Shown here piece after piece: positions 33,773 to 46,462 of a DNA stretch of 64,000 bases. The stretch is taken from assembly GCF_035594125.1 (NCBI RefSeq), contig NW_026973668.1:4072501-4136500 (forward strand), given 5' to 3'. The position numbers and the translations under genes are program-made. Source of the stretch: Scylla paramamosain (lineage: Eukaryota > Arthropoda > Malacostraca > Decapoda > Portunidae). Numbering within the stretch: the stretch's first letter is position 1; each line of letters opens with the position of its first letter. The notes beneath the pieces are model-generated. The model was not told where the DNA came from, ran no database searches, and saw only the letters and a program-made list of their open reading frames with translations.

Positions 33773-34325
33773 CTAAGCGTCACTGACTGGACACGGAGTG
33801 AGGGCCACAGGGGGCGTCCCACCAGACACTGTTTGTTGCAGTTTCTTTTTAAAAGTGGCAAACTGATTACTGAGGGCATATACCGTTTCGGAGAGATTGT
33901 CCACTTTAGGTGCTAGTGCGTTCACCACTGCCATGGGATGCTGGGTGGAGTTAGTGGCAGACAGCTCCTGAGTGCCTCCAAGCTGGGGCACTGTTGTGGA
34001 AGATGCAGAGGACAATGTAGCAGTGTGCTGCGGCAGCGGCGGGAACACAGCAGGTACGGCGGAAGTGCCAATGGTGGAGCAGGAAGGCTGGAGCAGGTGA
34101 GGGACAGCTGACAGGAATGAAGGCCTATTCGTCCAAGGGTTGGTCTGAGGAGGTGTAGCCTGGCGGAACACGAGTCTGGACCGAGTCACCTCATCGGTGG
34201 CAGGCCCCTTGTGGGGCCGAGGCCTGACAGTGCAGAGGGTGGAGTGGGCGTTGTGATCACCCCCACAGTTGCAGCAGCGAGAAGGGATTTTGGTGCCCTC
34301 CTTGATCTTGTGTGTGTGTGTCAGT
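33773..34325 (-). pseudogene. ORF1 (Gag-like) of the I-like LINE, C-terminal part
   Basis: An open frame of about 180 residues from near the 5' truncation. It contains a zinc knuckle, CCNCGGDHNAHSTLC (C-x2-C-x3-H-x6-C spacing), then a Pro/Thr/Ser-rich segment and a short coiled-coil-like end (APKVDNLSETVYALSNQF) before the stop. ORF1 proteins of I-type LINEs bind the element RNA. Only the last knuckle and the tail remain. Confidence 0.65.
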
Positions 34326-34393
34326 CCCATTAGTTATTTAACTTACAGTATATATTATTCATATCAATTATAAATGGACATTATTGTATAATC

Positions 34394-34396
<3 letters not shown>

Positions 34397-34455
<59 letters not shown>
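34397..34455. repeat. (GA)n microsatellite
   Basis: About 29 GA units, 70 bp from the I-like LINE 5' end. Confidence 0.95.
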
Positions 34456-34459
<4 letters not shown>

Positions 34460-35459
34460 ACGAAGAAAAATCAACCTTCAGGCCATCTTTCACCTGATAC
34501 ACAGTTTATTTCTTCTCCTTAATCTTTATGCACTTGTATATGTACGTACATATATATGTATATGTGGACATGATCTCACCACCCATATGTCCACCCCAAA
34601 GATAGCTTCCCACCTCTCACCCAAGCCCACCCAAGTTCAAAAGCGCTGTATGATCTAAGGTACCTTTTTGAGTTTTCATAGAGCTTAAATTTTAGCTCTA
34701 CGGAGCTCCGCCCACTTGACCACTGAAGAACAGACCAGCGAACTTGCCTGGCTACTGTCCATGGTAAAAGTGTTGTATAGTTCATTAGCTATGTATCCCT
34801 CACAGAGACCGCAGCAGCCTTAACAATTTGTTCCTTGAAGTTTATGCTATTTAGAAGTGAATGCCTGGTCTTCCAGGCGTCAGTTGAATAAATATTCATA
34901 TAGGGCTAATTCTTTGCTTTTTTCTTCTGATCGAAGGAAAGAAACAGACAGGCACATTGATTATTACATTTAAAGAACGCATATATGCTGTACCCTAGTT
35001 AAGACATTCCAGGTCAAAATGATGCCTGATACTGGCTAAATGAGTTGTAAAACTTGTTGCATGATACTGTACATACGGTAATTATGAAATAAAATGTCAA
35101 AGCATCACTTTGCCAGTATTTTCACATAATTTCTGCGTTTTGGGTGTGTTCCATCTCTTAGGTATTTCTATTTATTATCCTAGTCTGTCTAGACAGACTG
35201 CAGGTATTATAACAAAATATTTTCCATTATTAGCGATTAGCAAGAGGAAACTGTGATGTAGGGAAAGCATCTAACAACTGTCCAGGTAACAGATCATTCA
35301 CAGAGGGAGAGCGAGGTCCCTTGTCCTGCTTCTCAGATTCTGCCATGTTAAAGACAACGTTCTATCCTGAGTATCTCTTCATCAGACCTGCCCTACTTCA
35401 TCACTTGTGCAATTACAAGCCACTATGCAGAGTATTTTAGTGTGAATTGATTGTATCAG
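34456..35459. other. Unassigned sequence
   Basis: No recognised gene or repeat. A stretch at 34560-34800 is less A+T-rich and may belong to an unidentified dispersed element. Confidence 0.4.
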
Positions 35460-35613
35460 TCATGACCTCAAACTGCATTATGGCATTGTACCAGGACACA
35501 ATGATGAGTTGGAAGTTGTGGCCCAAGACAGGAAGGACATTCAGACACCTTTCTTTACCTGCCCTGCTAGAATGCCGCACGCTGCTGGAAGGCTTGACTG
35601 TTCCATGCTCATT
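35460..35613 (+). CDS. Candidate internal exon, unknown product
   Basis: An acceptor-like TGATTGTATCAG is followed by an open stretch of 51 codons, HDLKLHYGIVPGHNDELEVV, then AQDRKDIQTPFFTCPARMPH and AAGRLDCSMLI. It ends at a consensus-like donor, ATT|GTAAGC. The composition (charged, Cys/His-containing) looks protein-like rather than random, but I do not recognise the family. No ORF of this type recurs elsewhere in the window. Support is only splice-site position plus composition. Confidence 0.25.
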
Positions 35614-35872
35614 GTAAGCAAATGTTACTGTTCACTCAATTTGAAACAATTAACGCTGCACAGTTTTAATAATGGTTTTCACTCATGATTGACTTGCATG
35701 CAGATAATTCTGTATATTCGAGATTTTATTAAAAACAATACATGCACATCGAATCTTTTTATCTAACATATTTGCATCATTGCCCGCGAGTGGTTGTCAG
35801 CCAAATTATCAAATAACCTGTTCCCTCTTCCCGCCTTGAAACCACCCTTTGTGTATCATCAGTCACAAGGAA

Positions 35873-35965
35873 GCTCCTAGACCAGCACTCGAAGAGGTTG
35901 AGCGACAGAAAAACGAACTAATGGAGCTCCTTCACGAAGAGCGGCACACACCGCCTCTTCGCTAA
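35873..35965 (+). CDS. Candidate terminal exon, unknown product
   Basis: After TTTGTGTATCATCAG an open stretch reads HKEAPRPALEEVERQKNELM, then ELLHEERHTPPLR, followed by TAA. The Glu/Leu/Arg pattern suggests a short coiled coil. Its phase does not match the donor of the candidate exon at 35460-35613, so the two may not be joined. Unrecognised family. Confidence 0.25.
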   Translation, partial: APRPALEEVERQKNELMELLHEERHTPPLR

Positions 35966-36500
35966 TCTCCTCGCTTATTTCATGCTTAATTACATCGGTT
36001 TTCCATGTTATTGTATTAGTAATTCTTTATAGAATCAGATTAGACTGTCTAGGCGTCATATGAAAAATCATACCTTGCAGGAAATATTACTTTTCACTGT
36101 GTTAGAGAAGTGCAAAACGATTCCCACTTGTCCCAAGCAAGGCTGTCAGCACCCGACATCAACCACAGGAATGGGGTCCTCACTATCCTTCAGCTCAGCT
36201 GTTAATTGTAGAGTTTTTTGTTTCTTTCTTTTCAAACACTCATCATTTAATGGGTTTCTATTTCATTTTTAGAATATAAATTTGTATTTTATACATATGT
36301 TTACTTCTTTGGTTGTTTTGAAATGATGGCCAAAAAATACTGGGTGGTGGCTGGGAGGAACGCTTCCCTCATCAATCTTGCTCTGATGGATTGGCTTTAT
36401 TATTATGTTTTCAAGAACATATTCCAATCTTATAGCTAGGGAGCAGTGTACTGCAGCTCTTCCTCACTCAAGTTCACGGCCAACTCTACCTTGGTAGAGT
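35966..36500. other. Unassigned sequence before the satellite array
   Basis: No gene is recognised. The transition to the satellite is sharp, near GTTTTCCCATATAG at about 36500. Confidence 0.5.
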
Positions 36501-38131
36501 GTTTTCCCATATAGCGTTATTTGCATGCATTTTCGCGTTGTTTTACATAGGAAGCACAAGAGAACTCAAAATACTTATTTTTGGTGATGCTATTATCTTT
36601 CTCCATAAAATGTGTTTTGCATTCGTTTTATCGTTTTGGTAAGGAAGCACCGGAAAACCACCGTAAAGAAACGTTTATCGTAATTTTGTTTTGTTTTCCC
36701 ATATAGGGTGCTTTCCATGCTTTTTAGCGTTTTAGTGCTTAGCACGCTCATAAATTCTCAAAAGACACGTTTCTGGAAGTCTTGTTTCCTTTCTTCATAT
36801 ACAGTATTTTGCGTGCATCTTGTCATTTTGGTACCCTAACAATGTGAAATAAAATCAAAATACACGTTTTTGGTAATGTTGTTTTGTTTCTTCATATACA
36901 GTATTATTCATGCGATTTTGAGTTTTAGTACGTAAGATGCTGAAAAGCACTCTTAATACACGTAATGTTCTTTCGTTTCCCAATATAGGGTATTTTCCAT
37001 GCATGTTGGCATTTTTGTACGTAATAATCTCAAAAATACTCAAATAATTGTTTATGGTAATGTTATTCTGTTTCTCCATAAAGGGTATTTTGCATACGTT
37101 TTAGCGTTTTGATACGTACGTAGCTCAAAAACATTAAATGCAGACTTTTTTGTAAATGTTTTGTTTTGTCATGCTTTTTGCCGTTTTAGTGCCTAGTACG
37201 CTCAAAAACACTCAAAAGACATTATTGTGTATCTCGTTTTCCTTTCTAATATAGGGTGCTTTACGTGCATTTTTTTTTTTTTTTTCATTTTGGTACCTAA
37301 GTGTGAAATATACTCAAAATTTCTTTATATAGAGTGCTATTTAAGAATTTTCGAGTTTTGGTACCTAAAAAGCTCAAAAAAACCTCATAATACACGTTTC
37401 TCGTAATGTCTTTTCGGTTCCCCATTTTGACGTTTTTATAGGTAACAAGCTGACAACACTGAAAATGCATGTTTTTGGTAATGTTATAGTGTTTCTCCAT
37501 ACAGGGTGTTTTGCATGTTTTCTTTCTTTTTTAAGTTTTGGTACCTAAGTAGCTCAAAAAAAAAACACTCAAAATATACGTTTTTGGTAATGTTGTTTTG
37601 TTTCCCTGTATTAAGTGTTATTTATGTATTTTAGCATTTTCGTACCTAAAAAGTAAAAAAAAAAAAAAAACTCATAATACACGTTTCTCGTAATGTCTGT
37701 TCTTTTCCTCATACAGCAGACTTTCCATGTAACAATCTCAAAATACTTTTTTTGGTAATATTATTGTTTCTCTCCCTCAAGGATGTTTTACATGGCGTTT
37801 TGGCAGGTAAGCAGCTTAAAAAAAATAATCATAAGACACGTTGTAATGTTTTCTTTTTCCATGTATTCTTTTTTAGTGTTTTGGTGTCTAACACGCTCAT
37901 AAACAATAAAAAAACACGTTTCTGGAAATGTTGATTTCTTTTCTTATATAGTGTGCTTTGCTTGCATTTTGGCGTTATAGCACGTCATAATGTGAAATAC
38001 ACTGAAAATACACGTTTTTGATAAAGTTATTCTGTTTCTCCATATGGAGTGCAATTCATGCGTTTTACTGTTTTGATACCTAAGAAGCTCAAAAAACACT
38101 CATAATTCATGTATTTGGTTATGTTATTTCG
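36501..38131 (-). repeat. Satellite array, inverted block (five-monomer HOR, minus orientation)
   Basis: The same ~95-bp monomers as the main array, but read on the minus strand. Recurring marks on the plus strand are CCATATAGGGTGCTTTCCAT, TTTTAGCGTTTTAGTGC, CACGTTTCTGG and CATTTTGGTACC. Monomer types C, B, A and E follow one another in the order expected for the reversed five-monomer unit. Single-base runs inside (T at 37270, A at 37650) are local expansions. The block stops at LINE copy C. Confidence 0.85.
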
Positions 38132-40631
38132 TGTCGAGTTGATAGATGGAGGAATTGAGTTTTTTGAGGCATTGAACAATACCAAATTTGCTCTGCCCCA
38201 TTAAATTTTTTTTAGAAAGATAAGAACTCAAGTGTTATGTGGCTTCCCTGCGTGAAATTACTTCCTGAGATATTGGACGTCTATGAAAATACGTGGAAAA
38301 GTGCAGGGTGGTATCATCAGCATAGGAGTGGATAGGACAGAAAATTTGGTTTAAATCATTGATGAGTAATAAGAGAGTGGGTGACAGGACAGAACCCTGA
38401 GGAACACCACTGTTAATAGATTTAGGAGAACATTGACCGTCTACCACAGCAGCAATAGAACGGTCAGAAAGGAAACTTGAGATGAAGTTACAGAGAGAAG
38501 GATAGAAGCCGTATGAGGGTAATTTGGAAATCAAAGCTTTGTTCCAGACTCTATCAAAACCTTTTGATATATCCAAGGCAACAACAAAAGTTTCACCAAA
38601 ATCACTAAAAGAGGATGACCTAGACTCAGTAAGGAAAACCAGATCACCAGTAGAGCGGTGATCTCTCTGATCGCCAGTATGGCGATCAGAGATAAGGTTG
38701 TGAAGTGATAGATGTTTACGAATCTTCCTGTTGAGGATATATTTAAAAACTTTAGATTGGCAGGAAATTAAAGCAATAGGACTGTAGTTTGAGGGATTAG
38801 AATGGTCTCCCATTTTTAGGAACAGGTTGAATTTAGGCAAACTTCCAGCAAGAAGAAAAGGTAGATGTTGACAAAAAAGTTGAAAGAGTTTGACTAGGCA
38901 AGGTGCTAGCACGGAGGCACAGTTTTGGAGAGCAATAGGAGGGAACCCTTCAGGTCCATAAGCCCTCCGAGGGTTTAGGCCAGAGAAAGCATGGAAAATA
39001 TCATTGCGAAGAATTTTAATTTTAATATCATGAAGTAGTCAGATGGCAGAGGAGAGGGAGGAAGAACCCCTGAATCATCCAAAGTAGAGTTTTTTGCAAA
39101 GGTCTGAACGAAGAGTTCAGCTTTAGAAATATATATGATAGCAGTGCTGCCATCTAGTTGAAATAAAAGAGGGAAAGAAGAAGTTATTGGAGAAATTTTT
39201 GGCTAGATGCCAGAAGTCACAAGGGGAGTTAGAACTTGAAAGATTTTCACACTTTTTATTAATGAAGGAGTTTTTGGCTAGTTGGAGAATATACTTGGCA
39301 TGGTTCCGGGCAGAAATATAAAGTGCATGAGATTCTGGTGATGGAGGGCTTAAGTACCTTTTGTGAGCCACCTCTCTATCATGTATACCGCGAGAACAAG
39401 CTGTGTTAAACCAAGGTTTAGAAGGTTTAGGTCGAGAAAAAGAGTGAGGAAAGTACGCCTCCATGCCAGACACTATCACCTCTGTTAGGCGCCCGGAACA
39501 CAAAGATGGGTCTCTGACATGAAAGCAATATTCATTCCAAGGAAAACCTGCAAAATACCTCCTCAGGTCCCTCCAAATAGCAGAGGCAAAGCGCCAGAGG
39601 CACCTTCCCTTAGGGGGATCCTGAGGAGGGATTGGAGCGATAGGACAAGATACAGATATGAGATTGTGATCGGAGGAGCCTAGCGGAGAAGAGAGGGTGA
39701 CAGGATAATCAGAAAGATTAGAAGTCAGGAAAAAGGTCAAGAGTGTAGGGGGTATCTCCAAGACGGTCAGGAATAAGAGTAGGATGTTGCACCAATTGCT
39801 CTAGGTCATGGAGGATGGCAAAGTTGAAGGCTAGCTCACCAGGATGGTCAGTGAAGTCAAAGCTCCACTTTGAAAGTTAAGTAGTCAATTTTTTTTTTTT
39901 TTTTTTTTTTTTGTAGTTAGAGGAGTTAGGTGGGAGATATGAAGCACAGATAAATTTAGTTTGAGAGTGACTCTGTAGTCGTAGCTTGATGGTGGAAAAC
40001 TCGGAAGATTCAATAGTGTGGGCACGAGAGCATGTTAAGTCGTTGCGCACATAAATGCATCATCCAGCTTTGGATTGAAAATGAGGATAGAGAAAGTAGG
40101 AGGGAACAGAAAAGGGTCTACTGTCAGTTGCCTCAGACACCTCAGTTTCAGTGAGGAAAAGAAGATGAGGTTTAGAAGAGGAGGGCTGGTGTTCTACAGA
40201 TTAAAAATTAGATCTCAGACTGCGAATGTTGCAGAAGTTAATGAAGAAAAAATTGAGGAGGGGGATGTGAAGACACCTGGTATCCTTATCAGAAGATCAG
40301 TCCGACCTGGGTACATTTGTGGTCCCCTCTCCAGATGGGGACTCCGAGGCTGGTATAGGAGTCGCCATGATAATTTTATATTTTTTTTCAGTGAAGGATG
40401 TGTGTGTGTGTGTGTGTGTGTTATTAGGTGCTTGTAGTTTTGTGTGGAGGAAGAGAGTTGTATTTAGAGGGAAGGCTGTGACTGCCCCCTTGTGTTGTGA
40501 GACACAAAAGGGAACGTTCAGTGAGGGACACCTGGTTTTAATGATAAGATCACAGCACCCCTTGATCATGTGCTTTAGATCTCACTGGGAGTAATTTTCG
40601 TTTCGCCAGGTGCTTACTACCTCCTCCTCCT
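38132..40631 (-). mobile_element. LINE family 1, copy C (3'-truncated, at the satellite orientation switch)
   Basis: The 5' end (about 40631) and the conserved ORF start ATG (complement of 40366-40368) are present. RT boxes include ALDISKGFDRVWNKAL, GVPQGSVLSP and HSYADDTTLHF, so this copy keeps the canonical YADD. The similarity ends near 38132 within the SIYQLDT region, so the C-terminus and 3' UTR are missing. A deletion around 39860-39900, filled by a T run, removes the endonuclease GDFN region. The flanking satellite is in minus orientation on the left and plus orientation on the right. Confidence 0.85.
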
Positions 40632-40893
40632 AAGGGATGAGGAGGCAGTAGTAAAACAATAAAAAGTTTTAAAACAGTAAAAGTTTTTGTTTTTAAAAAA
40701 AAACATGTATTTTATTTTTTTGAGCTTCTTACATAAAAAAAAAGCAAAATGCAGGCAAAGTACTCTATATGATGAAAAAAAAAAAAGACGAGAAACGTGT
40801 ATTATGAGAGTTTTGAGCTTACTGGATACCACCTTATATATGTACAAAAAATAACATTACGAAAAAAAAAAATCTTTTTAGAGTCTTAATACG

Positions 40894-40895
<2 letters not shown>

Positions 40896-40986
<91 letters not shown>
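40896..40986. repeat. (TA)n microsatellite within the satellite
   Basis: About 45 TA units interrupt a monomer, which resumes with GAACTTATTACGTACC after the tract. Confidence 0.95.
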
Positions 40987-40989
<3 letters not shown>

Positions 40990-43632
40990 CTTATTACGTA
41001 CCAAAACGCTAAAGCGCATGCCAAACAATCTTTATGGAGAAACAAAGTAACATAAAAAAAAATATCAAGTATTTGAGTGTTACGTACAAAAATGTCGAAA
41101 TGCATGGAAAGTACCATATAGGGGGAAATGAAAAGACACTAAAGGGAAATGTGTATTACAAGTGTTTTTGAGCTTCTTAGGTACCAAAACGCTAAAACGA
41201 ATGAATATATAGAAAAAAAGAACAATATTACCAAATACGTGTATTTTAAGTGTATTTTACATTATTAGGTGTCATAACGGTAAAATTGATGCAAAGCACC
41301 CTATACGGGGAAAGAAAACATTTCCAGAAACGTGTCTTTGGAGTCTTTATTGAGCCTGTTAGCAACCAAAACGCTAAAAAAAACATTGAAAGGATCGTAT
41401 AAGGGAAAAGAAAACAATAATACCAATAATGTGTCTTTTGAGTATTTTTGAGCTACTTAAGTACCAAAACACAAAAATACGCATGCTAAAACCCTTTATG
41501 GAGAAACACAATAATTACGAAAAAAACAAGTATTTTTAGTGTTTTTAAGCTTCTCACCTACAAAAACGTCAAAATGCATGGAAAGTCTCTTATCTGAAGA
41601 AATGAAAACATATTACGAGAAACGTGTGTTATGAGTGTTTTGAGCTTCTTAGGTACTAAAACTCGAAAACGCATGAATATGAATATAAAGAGAAAAAACA
41701 AGAACATTAACAAAAAACGTGTATTTTGAGTGTTTCACATTGTTAAGTACGAAAATACTAAAATGTTTGCAAATCAACCAATATGGGGTATGGAAACGAT
41801 ATTTCCCCAAAAAAAGAAAAGTATGTTTTGAGAGTTTATATGCGTTATAGGCACAAAAACGCTAAATAGCATGGAAAGCATCCTATATGGGAAAACAAAA
41901 ACATTACCAAGAAATCTTTTATTTTTTTTTATCTACTTACGTACAAAAACGCAAAAACGAATGCAAAAACACGCTTTATGGAGAAACAGAATAACATTAC
42001 CAAAAATAAGTATATTATTAATAAGTATGATATTATGAGTGTTTTTGAGCTTCTTAGGAACCAAAACGCTAAAACGCTTGAATAGCACTCTATATGGAGA
42101 GAAGAACAATATTGCTCCCCTCAAAAAAAAGGTATTTTGAGTGTATTTTACATTAATAGGTACCAAAATACCAAAATGTATGCAAAACCCCTTATATGGG
42201 GAAAAAAAACGACATTTCCAGCAACGTATCCTTTGAATATTGATGAGCATGCTCTTCGTAAAAACGCTAAAATGCATAGAAAGCACCCTATATTTTAGAA
42301 CAAAACAACTTTACCAAAAACATTTATTTTAAGTGTTTTGAGCTACTTAAGTAACAAAACTCTCAAACGCTTAAAAAAGTCTATACGGAAAACATAAAAA
42401 ACAAGAATATTGAGTTTTTTTGAGCTTATTACGTATAAAAATGACAGAATGCATGGAAAGTACCCTATATGCTGAAAAGAAAGGACATTATGAGAGATGT
42501 ATATTATGAGTGTTTTTGAACTTCTTAGGTAGCAAAACAATAAAACACATAAATAGAACTCTACATGGAGAAACAGAAAAAAAAAAAAAAAAACATTACG
42601 AAAAGCGAGTATTATGAAGGTATTTCACATTGTTAGGTGCGATAACACAAAAATGCATGGAAAGCAATCTATATGGGGAAAGGAAATGACATTTTCAGAA
42701 ACGTGTCTTTTGGGTGTTCATGAACATGTTAGACACCAAGAAGCCAAAAAGCATGGAAAGCACCCTATATAAGAAAATAAAACAATATTATCAAAAAAAG
42801 TCTCTTTTCAATGTTTTTGAGTCTCAAAAACGCAATGCAAAATACCCTTTATGGAAAAAGAAAATAACATTACCAAAAACAAATATTTTGAGTTTTTTTC
42901 TCTATCTTGTTACGTATAAAAACGCAAAAAAGGTAAAGGGAAATGGAAAGACATTAAGAGAAACGTGTATTATGAGTGTCATTGAGTTTCTTAGGTACCA
43001 AAACGCTAAAAAGGATGAATATCACTCTATATGGAGAAAGAGAACAACAATATAAAAAAAAAATGTGTATTTTGAAAGTATTTAACATTTTTAGGTCCAA
43101 AAATGCCAAAATGCATGCAAAGGACCCAATGTAGGGAAAGGAAGCGATTTTTAAGTGTTTATAAACATGCTATGCACCAAAACGATAAAAAAAAAAATCA
43201 TGAGAACCCCTATATAGGTAAACAAAACAATATTAACGTCACTTTTCAGTGTTGCATGCAAAAAAGATAAAAATAACAGTTAATGGAGAAACAGTATAAC
43301 TTTACTAAATACGTGTGTTTTTAACTTATTAGGTAGAAAAATGCCAAAAGAACTCTTTACTGGGAAACAAAAAAAGACATTATGAAAAACGTGTATTATT
43401 AGAGTTTTTTTTTAGCTTCTTAGGCACCAAAATGCTAAAACAGATGAAAAGAACTATATATTGAGAAACATAACAACATTACCAAAACCGTGTATTTTGA
43501 GTGTTTTTTTTTTTTTTCATTAGTATTATTATTAGGTACCAAATGCCAAAATTCAATCAAAGCCCCTTATTTCGGGAAACGGAACGACATCAGGGGAAAA
43601 GTGTTTTTTTTTTATTAATTCATTTATTTATC

Positions 43633-43668
<36 letters not shown>

Positions 43669-46214
43669 CTTTTTTTTTTAGCTTGCTAGGCACAAAAGAG
43701 ATATAGAGCATGGATTTCATCTTATATGGGAATACAAAACATTACGAAAAACGTGTTTTTAATTTTTTTTTCTTACGAACCAAACAGTAAAACGCATGCA
43801 AAAAAAACTTTATGTAGAAGTAGAATAACATTATCATAAACAAATATTTTAGATGTTTTTAGCTTGTCAGTTACAATAACTCCAAAATCCATGGAAAGTA
43901 CCTTGTATGGGTAAACGAAAAGACATTACGAGAGACATGTATTATGAATGTTTTTGAGCTTAGGTTCCAAATTGATAAAACGTACAAATAGCACTGTAGA
44001 TGGAAAAGCAGAGTTAGCAAAAATGTGTATTTTCAGTGTATTTCACACTATTAGGAGACAAAACGCCAAAATGCATGCAAATTATCCTATGTGAGGAAAC
44101 TAAATAACATTATCAGAAACGTGTCTTTTAAGTGTTAGGCGTGTTAGGCACCAAATCGCTAAAAAAAAAAAAAAAACATGAAATTCACATAGTACGGGAA
44201 TACAAAACAACATTACTAAAAAAGTGTCTTTTGAGTATTTTTTCTTAACTTCTTACCTATCAAGACCCTAAAACGCATGCAAAACACTCTTTATGGAAAA
44301 TTACAATAATATTACCAAAAACAAATACGAGTATGTTATGCTTTTGACCTTGTTACGTAGAAAAAACGCCGAAATATAGGTAAAGTACACTATATCGGGA
44401 AACGAAAAGACATTACGAGAAATGTGTGTTATGAATGTTTTGAGCATTTTAAATAGCAAAACGGGAAATGCTGCTCTCAATGGAGAAAAAAAAAAAAAAT
44501 AAATAAATAAATAAAAACGTGTAATTTGAGTGTTTTTCATACTGTTATCTTTTGGGCGTTTTTCATCTTCTTACGTACATGAACGTGTATTTCAGTGTAT
44601 TTCACATTGTTAGGTGTCATAACCCTAAAATGAATGCGAAGCATCCTATATGTGGAAAGAAAAAGACATTTCCAGGAATGTGGATTTTGTCTGTTTATAA
44701 GAGTGTCAGACATCAAAACACTAAAAACCATGGAAAGCACCCTATATGGGAAAAGAAATCAACGTTACAAAAAACGTGTCTTTTGAGTTGTTTTTTTAGC
44801 TACTTACGTACCGAAAAGTTAACAAAATAACATTAACAAAGACAAGTATTTTGAATGTTTTTTTAACTTGATACGTACGAAAATGCAAATATACAAGCAA
44901 AATAACCTTTATGTGGAAACGAAAGGACATTATCAGAGACGTGTATTGTTGGTGTTTTTTTTTTTTTTTATCTTCTCTGGTAAGAAAACAATAAAACGCA
45001 TGAACAGAACTCCATATGGAGAGACAGAATAGCATTACCAAAAAATGTGTATTTTCAGTGTATTTAACACTGTTAGGTGCCATAACGCAAAAATGCATGC
45101 AAAGCAGCCTATATGGGGAAAGAAAACGACATTTCCAGAAAGGTGTCTTTAGAATATCTATCTATGTTTGGCAACAAAACACTAAAAAGCATCTAAAGCA
45201 CCCTATATGAAAAAAAAAGTTCCAAAAACGTGTCTTTTGAGTGTTTATAGCTACTTACATACATAAACGCAAAAATGGATGGAAAACACTCGTTATTGAA
45301 AAACAGAATAACATTACCAGAAAAAAAGTATGTTGTGTGATTTTGAGCTTGTTACGTAGAAACCCGCCACGGTGCATGGAAAGTTCCCTATATGAGGAAA
45401 GACATTACGAGTGACGTGTATTTTTGAGATTCTTAGGTACCAAAACGCTTAAACGGATGAACAGCATTTTTACATGGAGGAACAAAACAACAGTACCAAA
45501 AACGTATAATCTGAGAGCACTTCACATTATTAGGTAATTAAACGCCAAAATGCATGCAAAGCAAACTACATGGAGAGAAGAATCGACATGTCCAGAAACG
45601 TGTTCCTTTAGAGTTCACGAGCGTGTCATGCATCAAAACGGAAAAAAAAAAGAAAATTGATCTACATATGAATACAAAACAACATTAAGAAAAACGAGTT
45701 TCATGAGTGTTTTGAGCGCACAAAAACGCCAAAATGCATGTAATTTACCGTATATGGGGACACGACAGGATATTACGAAGGCCGTGAATTATGAGTGTTT
45801 TTCATCTTCTTAGGTGACAAAACACTGAAATGCATGAATAGCATTCTATATGAAAAAAAAAAGAACAAACGAAAACGTGAATTTCAAATGTATTTTACAT
45901 TGTTAGGTGCGATAATGCCAATATGCTTGCAATGCATCCTATATGCGGAAAGGAAAGGAAATTTCCAGAAATATATCTCTTTAATATTTGTGAGCGTGTT
46001 AGACACCAAAAGCCTAAAAAGCATGGAAAGCACCTTATATGAAAAAGTAAACAACATTACAAAAAATGTGTATTTTGAATTATTTTGAGCTATTGACGTA
46101 CTGAAACGCAAAAATGTAAACAAAACCCTTATAGGAAAAACACAACTTTACCAAAAAAACGTGAATTTTTAGTTTTTCTTTTTCAGGTTGTTACGTACTA
46201 AAACTTCATAATGA

Positions 46215-46300
46215 ATGGAAAGTACTCTACATGAAGGAACTGAAAAAAAACGCATGCATGGAAAGTACTCTACATGAAGAAACTGAAAAAAAAAACGTTG
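46215..46300. repeat. Local ~44-bp duplication within a monomer
   Basis: ATGGAAAGTACTCTACATGA occurs at about 46214 and again at about 46258, followed by GGAACTG or AGAAACTG and an A run. It is a short slippage or unequal-exchange product in an E-type monomer. Confidence 0.8.
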
Positions 46301-46462
46301 TAATAAATCTGTATTATAATTGTTTTTGAGCTTCTTCATACGACTTTATTCCCACTGTATTGCAGGGTCAGCCGCTCGAGTTATCCTTCTCCATCTGTTT
46401 CTATCCATTGCAGCATCTTCTTGCACTCCCAGCTTGTTCATATCACTCCTTATTACGTCTCT

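Larger units (their letters stand above)
30219..34325 (-). mobile_element. I-like LINE with ORF1, EN, RT and RNase H (inactive)
   Basis: A ~4.1-kb non-LTR retrotransposon. In minus-strand order it has a Gag-like ORF1 with a zinc knuckle, the C-terminal part of an endonuclease, RT, RNase H, a CCHC-type C-terminal region, a 3' UTR and a (CA)n/(TA)n tail. RNase H downstream of RT is characteristic of the I group of LINEs. The N-terminal half of the endonuclease is missing: ORF1 is followed almost immediately by endonuclease C-terminus, so an internal deletion has occurred. The 5' end is probably truncated, entering ORF1 just before the zinc knuckle, and a short (AC)n lies beside it. Confidence 0.85.
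40632..46327 (+). repeat. Satellite array, five-monomer HOR (plus orientation)
   Basis: Tandem ~95-bp monomers occur in a repeating order of five types. A contains GAGCTTCTTAGGTACC...GAATAGCACTCTATATGG. B contains TTTCACATTGTTAGGTGC...CATGCAAAGCA. C contains GAGCGTGTTAGGCACC...AAAAAGCATGGAAAGC. D contains AGCTACTTACGTAC...CCTTTATGGAG. E contains GAGCTTGTTACGTA...GCATGGAAAGTACCC. A-type monomers start at about 41169, 41643, 42047, 42518, 42984 and 43413, so the period is about 470 bp where no indel intervenes. Same-type monomers in neighbouring units resemble each other more than adjacent monomers do. (TTA)n and A-run expansions are scattered (43630-43670, 44505-44515). Confidence 0.9.
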
